A stretch of DNA of 5,498 nucleotides from Acidobacteriota bacterium (GTDB taxonomy: Bacteria; Acidobacteriota; Thermoanaerobaculia; Multivoradales; JAHEKO01), in contig JAHEKO010000285.1 of the NCBI GenBank assembly GCA_024638355.1, forward strand, positions 1 to 5,498, read 5' to 3'. This document shows positions 1 to 5,235 of this stretch, in pieces (positions within the stretch are counted from its first letter, which is position 1; each line of letters begins with the position of its first letter). The notes beneath the pieces are model-generated. The model was not told the origin of the DNA. It saw only the letters and a list, made by a program, of their open reading frames with translations, and ran no database searches. The position numbers and the translations under genes were made by a program.

Positions 1-1754
1 GTCACCCGGACCACCTCTTCGAAGGTGGTCACGCCCTCGGCGAGCTTGCGCAAAGCCGACTGCCGTAGCGTTTTCATCCCCGCGGCGACGGCTTCGCGCT
101 TGAGGCGCGGGGCGTCGGCGCCCTCGATCACCAGGTGTTGCATGGCCTCGGTCATCGGCAAGATCTCGAAGATGCCGGTGCGCTCCAGATAGCCGGTGCC
201 ACGGCACTCGAAGCAGCCTTCGCCGACCTTCCCTCGCGCCCGCTTGCCCTTGGGCACCGTCAGGTGCAGGGCCTTCACCTCGTCCGGCTCCAGGAAGCGA
301 TCCTCGGCGCAGTGCTTACAGACCTTGCGTGCCAGCCGCTGGGCGATCGAGCCGATCAGGATCGAGCTGATCAGGTAGCGCTCGAGGCCGAGGTCGACGA
401 GCCTCGTGATGGACGACGCCGCGTCATTGGTGTGCAGGGTGGAGAAGACCAGGTGACCGGTCAGCGCCGCCTGGGCGGCATACTGCGCGGTCTCGTTGTC
501 GCGGATCTCTCCCACCATGATGACGTCGGGGTCCTGGCGCAGAATGTGCCGCAGGGCCGCGGCGAAGGTGACGCCCGCCTTGGGATGGACGGCCGTCTGG
601 TTGAAGTCCTCGTAGACCATCTCGATGGGGTCCTCGATGGTCGTCACGTTGATCTCGCGGCTGGCGATGGTCTTCAGCGCCGAGTAGAGAGTGGTCGTCT
701 TGCCCGAGCCGGTGGGTCCGGTTACCAGGATGATGCCGTGCGGCCGGCTGATGAATTCGTTGAAGACCTCGAGCTCGTCGGGATAGAAGCCGAGCTGCCC
801 GAGGTCCTTGAGCAGGATGTCGGGGCCGAAGATGCGCATGACGACCTTCTCACCGAAGGCGGTCGGCAGGGTCGAGACGCGGAGCTCGATGTCGACGCCC
901 GAGCGGGTCGTCTTGACCCGTCCGTCCTGGGGACGCCGCTTCTCGGCGATGTCGAGCCGCGACATGGTCTTGATGCGGCTGACTACCGCCTTGTGAACCA
1001 CCTTGGGCATGGTCTGGATGTCGTGCAGAACGCCGTCGATGCGGAATCGGACCAGGCTCTCCTCGCGCTTGGGCTCGATGTGGATGTCGCTCGCCCGGTT
1101 GTCGTAGGCGTGCTGGAGCATGAACTCGACCGCGTTGACGATGTGCTGATCGCTCGACTCGATCTCGCTCTCGCTCTTCATGTGAACGAGCTGCTCGAGA
1201 TTGCCGAGATCGATTCCGGTGGAGAGGTCGCGCTCGGCCCGCTTGACCGAATGGCGCAGGCCGTAGACCTCGTTGATCGCCTTGAGCACGTCGGGCTCCG
1301 ACGCCACCACCAGGCTGACCTCGCGGTCGACGATGCGGCGGAACGAATCGATCCCCTCGATGTCGTAGGGATTGGAGCAGGCGACGCGGAGCTTGCCGTT
1401 GTCGAGCTGCAGCGGCACCATGCGGTGCTTGCGGGCGAACGGGCGCGAGATCTTCGACTCGATCAGGTCGGCGTCGAGCTTGAGGGTGTCGATTCGCACG
1501 AAGGGCAGGCCGACGTCGTTGGCCACGGCACGGGCGATCTCGACCTCGCCGAGCACGCTGTTCGGGGTGCCGTTGTTGGGCAGCCGCAGGCGCTGGACGA
1601 TGTCGTAGGCGACCGCCTTTTGCTCGTAAGCGCGCAGATTGCGCTGACGTGCCGGTATCGACTCGGCCTCGCGAAGGATGTCCTGGGCTTGTGCTTTGTC
1701 GATAAGTCCCTGTCTTTCAAGGACTTCTGCGAGAACTTGAGCGGTCAGAGGCAT
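1..1754 (-). CDS. PilB/GspE-type secretion or type IV pilus assembly ATPase (3' end cut by the window edge)
   Basis: This is a hexameric AAA-like ATPase of the GspE/PulE/PilB family, which powers pilus extension or type II secretion from the cytoplasmic face of the inner membrane. The frame is open for 584 codons and runs off the window. The N-terminal region, to about residue 165, resembles the T2SSE_N/MshEN domain. The catalytic core shows Walker A GPTGSGKT (346-353), an Asp box TTIEDPIE (371-378), Walker B DVIMVGEIRD (410-419) and a His box TGHLVFSTLHTND (432-444). A CxxC pair (C479, C482) and a second pair (C514, C517) form the zinc site typical of GspE/PilB and absent from PilT. The last visible residues, EEVVRV, match the usual family end, so only a few residues should be missing. 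The ATG at 1754 starts a typical MPLTAQVLAEVL opening and has no Shine-Dalgarno. No pilM, pilC, pilT or gsp genes are in view, so pilus versus type II secretion stays open. Confidence 0.95.
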   Translation of the reverse strand, partial: MPLTAQVLAEVLERQGLIDKAQAQDILREAESIPARQRNLRAYEQKAVAYDIVQRLRLPNNGTPNSVLGEVEIARAVANDVGLPFVRIDTLKLDADLIESKISRPFARKHRMVPLQLDNGKLRVACSNPYDIEGIDSFRRIVDREVSLVVASEPDVLKAINEVYGLRHSVKRAERDLSTGIDLGNLEQLVHMKSESEIESSDQHIVNAVEFMLQHAYDNRASDIHIEPKREESLVRFRIDGVLHDIQTMPKVVHKAVVSRIKTMSRLDIAEKRRPQDGRVKTTRSGVDIELRVSTLPTAFGEKVVMRIFGPDILLKDLGQLGFYPDELEVFNEFISRPHGIILVTGPTGSGKTTTLYSALKTIASREINVTTIEDPIEMVYEDFNQTAVHPKAGVTFAAALRHILRQDPDVIMVGEIRDNETAQYAAQAALTGHLVFSTLHTNDAASSITRLVDLGLERYLISSILIGSIAQRLARKVCKHCAEDRFLEPDEVKALHLTVPKGKRARGKVGEGCFECRGTGYLERTGIFEILPMTEAMQHLVIEGADAPRLKREAVAAGMKTLRQSALRKLAEGVTTFEEVVRV

Positions 1755-1763
1755 GCCGCGAAA

Positions 1764-1769
1764 AGTGTA
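1764..1769 (-). promoter_or_regulatory. Putative -10 box (TACACT) for the PilB/GspE gene
   Basis: TACACT on the minus strand ends 9 bases before the ATG. A promoter here would start transcription at or within a few bases of the start codon, giving a leaderless or nearly leaderless mRNA, which agrees with the missing Shine-Dalgarno. No good -35 hexamer sits at 16-18 bases. A TTCACA (1791-1796) is there, but the spacing of 21 is too long. The call rests mainly on recurrence of the same arrangement at other genes in the window. Confidence 0.4.
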
Positions 1770-1802
1770 GCAACGGGCGTGGCGGCGGGCTGTGAACGGT
1801 CT

Positions 1803-1808
1803 TACAAT
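1803..1808 (+). promoter_or_regulatory. Putative -10 box (TACAAT) for the EamA transporter gene
   Basis: TACAAT matches the bacterial -10 consensus TATAAT at five of six positions and ends 11 bases before the ATG at 1820. Transcription would start about 4-5 bases before the ATG. The stretch between the box and the start contains no purine-rich ribosome binding site. No convincing -35 is seen; the region 17 bases upstream is GC-rich. The 65-base divergent region would then hold two start sites facing away from each other. Confidence 0.45.
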
Positions 1809-1819
1809 TCGATCGATCC

Positions 1820-2701
1820 ATGGCGGCGCCTCTCATCTATGTTCTGGCCGCGGTAGCCAGCGCGATCGGCTACTCGGTGACGGACGTCGCGCGGAAGGCG
1901 CTGATGGCCCGCGCGCGACCGCTGCCGGTTCTGGTGGTCATCGCCTGGGGAGCCGTCCCCCTGTTCGCGGTCTGGTGGCTGGTCCGCGGCCTCCCCGCCG
2001 CGGGCGACGGCTACTGGCTGCCGGCGAGCGTGTCGATCGTCTTGAACGTGGCCGCGAACCTGGCCTTCTTCGAGGCGCTGCGCCGCTCGCCGCTGAGCGT
2101 CACGATCCCCATGCTGTCGCTGACTCCCGCCTTCGCCAGCGTGCTGGCGGTGCCGCTGCTCGGCGAGGTGCCGACCCCCCGCGAGGCTCTGGGCATTCTC
2201 CTGGTGGTCGCCGGCGCCTTCCTGGTCAACCTCGGTCTCGACGATCGGTTCCACCTGGGCGACGCGTGGCGGGCGCTGCTGCGCGAGCGCGGCGCGCTGC
2301 TGATGGCCGGCGTCGCCCTCGCCTGGGCCCTGGCCACGCCGCTCGACAAGATGGCGCTAGCCCGGGCCGAGGTGCCGTTTCACGCCATGGTGCTCAACTT
2401 CGGCGTCGGTGCCGGTGCTTTCGTGGCGCTCGCCATGCGCGGCCGCGTCGGCGAGATCCTCCTGCCCCGGGGCGCGCGCTGGCTCGCCTTGCTCTCGATC
2501 GTCGTCACCGCCGCCGCGATCGCGCTCTTCCTGGTGGCCATCTCCCATCTCCTGATCGGCCTCGTCGAGAGCCTCAAGCGGGGCATCGGCTCGGCGGCCG
2601 CGCTCGCCGTCGGCCACTTCTTCTTCGACGAGCGGATCGGCCGACCCCAACTCGTCGCCGTCGCCCTCATGAGCCTCGGCGTCGCCCTGATCCTCCTCTA
2701 A
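1820..2701 (+). CDS. EamA/DMT-superfamily membrane transporter
   Basis: The 293-residue protein has the usual length and hydrophobicity of EamA (DUF6, drug/metabolite transporter) proteins, inner-membrane permeases made of two repeated five-helix halves. About ten hydrophobic segments are visible, near residues 4-24, 35-55, 66-84, 92-114, 123-139, 156-174, 187-205, 220-242, 248-268 and 277-293. The family signature shows best at residues 90-139, where a polar SPLSVTIPML turn leads into a helix, a GE-containing loop (LLGEVPTPREA) and the next helix; the second half repeats this around the FFFDERIGRPQ loop. Substrate cannot be read from the sequence, as family members export amino acids, sugars, nucleosides or drugs. 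The ATG at 1820 gives a proper first helix. It is transcribed away from the secretion ATPase and towards aroC. The stop codon TAA takes its last two bases from the palindromic element that follows, so the C-terminus may have been altered by that insertion. Confidence 0.9.
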   Translation: MAAPLIYVLAAVASAIGYSVTDVARKALMARARPLPVLVVIAWGAVPLFAVWWLVRGLPAAGDGYWLPASVSIVLNVAANLAFFEALRRSPLSVTIPMLSLTPAFASVLAVPLLGEVPTPREALGILLVVAGAFLVNLGLDDRFHLGDAWRALLRERGALLMAGVALAWALATPLDKMALARAEVPFHAMVLNFGVGAGAFVALAMRGRVGEILLPRGARWLALLSIVVTAAAIALFLVAISHLLIGLVESLKRGIGSAAALAVGHFFFDERIGRPQLVAVALMSLGVALILL

Positions 2702-2737
2702 TTCGGGGACAGGTTGACTATTTCGGAGTGCATTACG
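2700..2737 (+). repeat. Left inverted arm of the palindromic element
   Basis: This arm starts with AATTCGGGGACAGGTTGACT and pairs base for base with 2817-2854 (each position i with 5554-i). Its first two bases are the last two bases of the TAA stop of the EamA gene. Confidence 0.85.
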
Positions 2738-2816
2738 GGCTCGGTTAGGCGCGCACTTGCGAGCGGTGTGACCGACCGAAAGGTACCTCAAGGCGCCGGC
2801 CCGCGCCGGGTAGCTT

Positions 2817-2854
2817 CGTAATGTGTTCGGAAATAGTTAACCTGTCCCCGAATT
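2817..2854 (-). repeat. Right inverted arm of the palindromic element
   Basis: Read on the minus strand, this arm starts with AATTCGGGGACAGGTTAACT. It differs from the left arm by G to A at arm position 17, by one G-G mismatch (2725/2829) and by three positions that still make G-T pairs (2728-2730 with 2824-2826). It encodes the last five residues of chorismate synthase and its TAA stop. Confidence 0.85.
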
Positions 2855-4024
2855 GGGCCAGGAGGCTTGGAGGTCGCGGGTGGACTCGAAATGGGCCAGG
2901 AGCTCGGTCATCGAGTCGCCGCCCACCTTTTCCAACAGGGCGTCGGCGAGCACCAGCGCGACCATCGACTCGGCGATGACGCCGGCGGCGGGCAGCGCGG
3001 TCACGTCGCTGCGCTCGTACTGCGAGCGTTGCGGCTCGCCGCTGTCGATGTCGACCGAGGGCATGCCCTTGCGCAGCGTGGAGATCGGCTTCTTGTAGGC
3101 GGTGACCACGACGTCTGCGCCGTTGGTCACGCCGCCCTCGAGACCCCCCGCGTGATTCGACGGGCGGTGCCAGCGGCCCTCTTCGAGCTCGATCGGGTCG
3201 TGGGCCTCGCTTCCCGGGCCGGCGCTGGCGGCAAGCGCCGCGCCGATCTCGACCGCCTTCACCGCCGGCACCGACATCACCGCGCGGGCGAGCCGGCCGT
3301 CGAGCTTCTCGTCCCACTGCACGTGCGAGCCGAGACCGGCCGGCACGCCGTGGGCGATGACGGTCACCGCGCCGCCGAGCGTATCGCCGTCGCGCTTGGT
3401 GCGATCGACGAGCGCGACCATCTCGTCTTCGAGATCGCGGTGCACGGCTCGCAACGGGGATTCGTCGTCGACGGCCAGAAGATCCTCCCAGCTCGCAACC
3501 GGGCGGTCGACGCCGATCGGACCGAGCGAGCGCACCCCGCTGCGGATCTCGACTCCGACGGCGCGCAGGAGGAGCTTGGCGATCGACCCGCAGGCGACGC
3601 GGGCGGCGCTCTCCCGCGCCGAGGCCCGCTCGAGGACATCGCGCAGATCGCTTCGCAGATACTTGAGGCCGCCCGACAGATCGGCGTGTCCGGGTCGGGG
3701 CGAGTGCACCCGCCGCTTCTCGACCCGCCGCGGATCGACCTCGACCGGATCCATCACCGCGCGCCAGTTGTCGAAGTCGCGGTTGGCGATCCACACGGCG
3801 ATCGGCGAGCCGAGGGTCTCGCCGCCGCGCACCCCGCCGCGGATCTCGACCGCGTCGGTCTCGATCTTCATGCGCGCGCCGCGGCCGTAGCCGTGCATCC
3901 GGCGCTTCATCTCGCTCTGCACGAAGGCGAAGTCGATCTTCAGCCCGGCCGGCACGCCTTGCAGGATGGCGGTCAGCCCCGGCCCGTGGCTCTCCCCCGC
4001 GGTCGTCATTCGGAGCCGGCTCAT
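2837..4024 (-). CDS. aroC: Chorismate synthase
   Basis: Chorismate synthase (EC 4.2.3.5) is the last shikimate-pathway enzyme. It turns 5-enolpyruvylshikimate-3-phosphate into chorismate in the cytoplasm, using reduced FMN. The 395 residues fit the 360-400 usual for the family. Signature regions are present in order: TAGESHGPGL (8-17) with the active-site His13, RVHSPRPGHADLSGG (105-119) with the second catalytic His113, RASARESA (133-140), SNHAGGLEGGVTNG (289-302) in the FMN/substrate loop, and RSDVTALPAAG (338-348) with the conserved Asp340. All key residues look intact. The ATG at 4024 begins MSRLRMTTAGESHG, the expected N-terminus, and has no Shine-Dalgarno. A TACAAT lies 9 bases upstream, so it may be transcribed separately from the thioesterase gene 28 bases away. 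The last five residues, NSGTG, and the stop lie inside the palindromic repeat. No other shikimate genes are in view. Confidence 0.97.
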   Translation of the reverse strand: MSRLRMTTAGESHGPGLTAILQGVPAGLKIDFAFVQSEMKRRMHGYGRGARMKIETDAVEIRGGVRGGETLGSPIAVWIANRDFDNWRAVMDPVEVDPRRVEKRRVHSPRPGHADLSGGLKYLRSDLRDVLERASARESAARVACGSIAKLLLRAVGVEIRSGVRSLGPIGVDRPVASWEDLLAVDDESPLRAVHRDLEDEMVALVDRTKRDGDTLGGAVTVIAHGVPAGLGSHVQWDEKLDGRLARAVMSVPAVKAVEIGAALAASAGPGSEAHDPIELEEGRWHRPSNHAGGLEGGVTNGADVVVTAYKKPISTLRKGMPSVDIDSGEPQRSQYERSDVTALPAAGVIAESMVALVLADALLEKVGGDSMTELLAHFESTRDLQASWPNSGTG

Positions 4025-4033
4025 AGGCGTTTC

Positions 4034-4039
4034 ATTGTA
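4034..4039 (-). promoter_or_regulatory. Putative -10 box (TACAAT) for aroC
   Basis: TACAAT on the minus strand ends 9 bases before the aroC ATG, within the 28-base gap after the thioesterase stop. It is the same hexamer as at the EamA gene. Transcription would begin at or just before the ATG. An ATG at 4033-4035, overlapping the box, reads only four codons (MKRL) before a stop and is out of frame. No clear -35 is seen. Read-through from the upstream pair could also supply aroC mRNA. Confidence 0.45.
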
Positions 4040-4052
4040 AGCGCGCCGGGTC

Positions 4053-4463
4053 TCAGGAGCGGTCGAGGACCACCGCGAAGGCCGTTTCGAGGCGGGGCGG
4101 CACGCGGCAGGCGCGGCCTCTGGCGACGTCGAACCACGCGTGGTCGGTCGCGCCGCGCGCCAGCAGCGTGCCCTCGCGCTGAACGCGGTAGCCGAAGGTG
4201 AGGGTGCGGCTGGTCATCCGCTCGAGGGTACAGGCCACTCTCACGGTATCGCCGTAGCGCGCCCCCCGGCGGTACTCGAGCCGGGCGCCGGTGACCACCA
4301 GCTGATAGCCCATCTTCTCGATCTCGCCGTAGTGAAAGCCGGTCAGCTCGCACAGACGGGTGCGGGCGAGCTCGAGCCAGACCAGGTAGTTGGCATGGTG
4401 GACAACGCCCATCTGGTCGGTCTCGGCGTAACGAACTTCGACGTCGATCTCGGCTTCGGCCAT
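4053..4463 (-). CDS. YbgC/FadM-type hotdog-fold acyl-CoA thioesterase
   Basis: This 136-residue protein of the 4-hydroxybenzoyl-CoA thioesterase (4HBT) family hydrolyses acyl-CoA thioesters and probably works as a cytoplasmic hotdog-fold oligomer. The family signature is at residues 12-34, YAETDQMGVVHHANYLVWLELAR, shown here in two parts: YAETDQMGVV, with Asp16 aligning with the catalytic Asp of E. coli YbgC, and HHANYLVWLELAR, with His23 at the conserved His position. The strand after LEYRRGARYGDTVRV (62-76) and the C-terminal strands also fit. Length is normal. The ATG shares its A with the TGA stop of the glycosyltransferase gene. An in-frame GTG lies immediately upstream at 4466 and would give a four-base GTGA overlap and one extra residue. 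Either start has a good ribosome binding site. Substrate is unknown. It lacks the tol-pal neighbours often linked to ybgC, so I give no symbol. Confidence 0.9.
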   Translation of the reverse strand: MAEAEIDVEVRYAETDQMGVVHHANYLVWLELARTRLCELTGFHYGEIEKMGYQLVVTGARLEYRRGARYGDTVRVACTLERMTSRTLTFGYRVQREGTLLARGATDHAWFDVARGRACRVPPRLETAFAVVLDRS

Positions 4464-5176
4464 CACTTCCGCTCCAACGGACCCAGACTGTAACGGAGGA
4501 CGGTGGAGAGGATCTTGTACCCGGCGAGCACGGTGCCGCGCAGCGTGCCGGTGATCTTCGACACCCCGACCCGCTTGCGGTAGCTGACCGGCACCTCGGT
4601 GACCCGCATCCCCAGGCGCAACGCCTTCACCTGCAGCTCGGCGGTCCAGCCGAAGTCTCGATCGCGCATGCCGAGCCGCTCGAAGGCCGACCAGCGAGCG
4701 GCGCGAAACGGCCCGAGGTCGGTGTAGCGATGCCCGTAGAGGAGACGGATCAGCGCGCAGGCGACGAGATTGCCCATCCGCGCCTGCGGCAGGAGCGCTC
4801 CGGCCTCGCGCCGGCCGAGCACCCGGGAGCCGATGACCACCTCGGCGCGATCGGCCAGAATCGGAGCGATCACCGCGGGCAGCTCCTCGGGATAGTCGGA
4901 GTAGTCGCCGTCGAGGAAGACGACGATCTCGGGAGGATCGTGCCGCCGCAGGTGGTCGAGCGCCCGCAGGCAGGCGGCGCCGTAGCCGGGCCGCGGCTCG
5001 TGCACCACGACCGCGCCGCCGCCGCGGGCGACCTCGGCCGTCGCGTCGGTCGAGTTGTTGTCGCAGACCACCACCCGCCGCACCGGCGGCCTCGGGATCG
5101 CCGCGAGCACCAGCGGCAGCGAGGCCTCTTCGTTGAACGCTGGGATGACGACGTCGACTGCCGGGGAGTCCGTCAA
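4463..5176 (-). CDS. Family 2 glycosyltransferase, polyprenyl-phosphate sugar transferase-like
   Basis: This 237-residue GT-A-fold enzyme resembles dolichyl-phosphate mannose synthase-like bacterial GT2 proteins, which transfer a sugar from a nucleotide donor, often to a polyprenyl phosphate at the membrane. Motifs: [14 protein letters not shown] (7-20) for nucleotide binding, [12 protein letters not shown] (35-46) with Asp39, [10 protein letters not shown] (64-73), [13 protein letters not shown] (87-99) with the DxD-like metal site Asp89/Asp91, IGSRVLG (115-121), [11 protein letters not shown] (151-161), [12 protein letters not shown] (175-186) and [16 protein letters not shown] (196-211). 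There is no C-terminal transmembrane hairpin, unlike longer relatives, so it is likely soluble or peripheral. Donor and acceptor cannot be read. The start is uncertain: the frame has only TTG at 5176, or a CTG at 5200 preceded by GGAGG, and no ATG or GTG upstream of the conserved core. It is coupled to the thioesterase gene and divergent from hisS. Confidence 0.92.
   Translation of the reverse strand: MTDSPAVDVVIPAFNEEASLPLVLAAIPRPPVRRVVVCDNNSTDATAEVARGGGAVVVHEPRPGYGAACLRALDHLRRHDPPEIVVFLDGDYSDYPEELPAVIAPILADRAEVVIGSRVLGRREAGALLPQARMGNLVACALIRLLYGHRYTDLGPFRAARWSAFERLGMRDRDFGWTAELQVKALRLGMRVTEVPVSYRKRVGVSKITGTLRGTVLAGYKILSTVLRYSLGPLERK
4472..4475 (-). promoter_or_regulatory. Ribosome binding site (GGAG) for the thioesterase gene
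   Basis: GGAG on the minus strand, within the last codons of the glycosyltransferase gene, lies 8 bases before the ATG at 4463, or 5 before the GTG at 4466. It is the only well-placed Shine-Dalgarno found at any gene start in this window, and it belongs to the only internal, overlapping gene. Confidence 0.6.
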
Positions 5177-5184
5177 GATCCAGG

Positions 5185-5190
5185 AGCTTA
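5185..5190 (-). promoter_or_regulatory. Possible -10 box (TAAGCT) for the glycosyltransferase gene
   Basis: TAAGCT on the minus strand ends 8 bases before the TTG at 5176, the same spacing as at the other unit-leading genes here. It is the weakest of the five boxes, and leaderless translation from TTG would be unusual. If translation starts at the upstream CTG, the box would be inside the coding region and this call would fail. Confidence 0.22.
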
Positions 5191-5221
5191 CCGTCAGCGC
5201 GCCTCCGGCACCGAACCCCGA

Positions 5222-5227
5222 TAGACT
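5222..5227 (+). promoter_or_regulatory. Putative -10 box (TAGACT) for hisS
   Basis: TAGACT ends 8 bases before the hisS ATG in otherwise GC-rich DNA (CTCGCGGCCG follows). It would give a leaderless or nearly leaderless mRNA, consistent with the absence of a Shine-Dalgarno. No convincing -35 is present about 17 bases upstream. Confidence 0.4.
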
Positions 5228-5235
5228 CGCGGCCG

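Larger units (their letters stand above)
2700..2854. mobile_element. REPIN/MITE-like palindromic element, 155 bases, non-coding
   Basis: The element starts and ends in AATT and has 38-base inverted arms (2700-2737 and 2817-2854) that pair without gaps: 33 Watson-Crick pairs, four G-T pairs and one G-G mismatch. The best-kept part is the outer end, AATTCGGGGACAGGTT, which is AT-richer than the surrounding DNA. The 79-base core holds smaller hairpins: CGGT/ACCG (2764-2774), the palindrome AGGTACCT (2781-2788) and GGCGC/GCGCC (2792-2807). It has no transposase and no convincing ORF. From memory, repeats starting with a similar TTCGGGGACA end occur in many bacteria near Y1 (RAYT) transposases and are moved by them, so a REPIN is the favoured reading; a MITE of a DDE element is the alternative. 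It sits between convergent genes, where the mRNA of either would fold into a long hairpin at its 3' end. Confidence 0.8.

Noticed and set aside
135..1856. A 573-codon plus-strand open frame opposite the PilB/GspE gene
   Set aside because: The minus-strand frame carries every GspE/PilB motif. The plus-strand translation is low-complexity, Asp/Leu/Val/Arg-rich and without recognisable domains, as expected antisense to a GC-rich gene.
2700..2854. A classical intrinsic terminator in the palindrome
   Set aside because: Neither strand has a T-tract after the stem, and the 79-base loop is too long. Any termination role would be of another kind.
2700..2854. AATT at both ends as a four-base target-site duplication
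   Set aside because: AATT is its own reverse complement, so it reads as both a direct and an inverted repeat and cannot be told apart from the arm itself. The flanks outside it (CTCT and GGGC) show no duplication.
2745..3794. A 349-codon minus-strand frame overlapping aroC and the palindromic element
   Set aside because: Arg/Ala/Gly-rich out-of-frame shadow of aroC that also runs through the repeat, with no motif.
2867..4201. A 444-codon plus-strand open frame opposite aroC and the thioesterase
   Set aside because: It mirrors two well-supported genes, spans their boundary and has Ala/Arg/His-rich sequence typical of antisense shadows.
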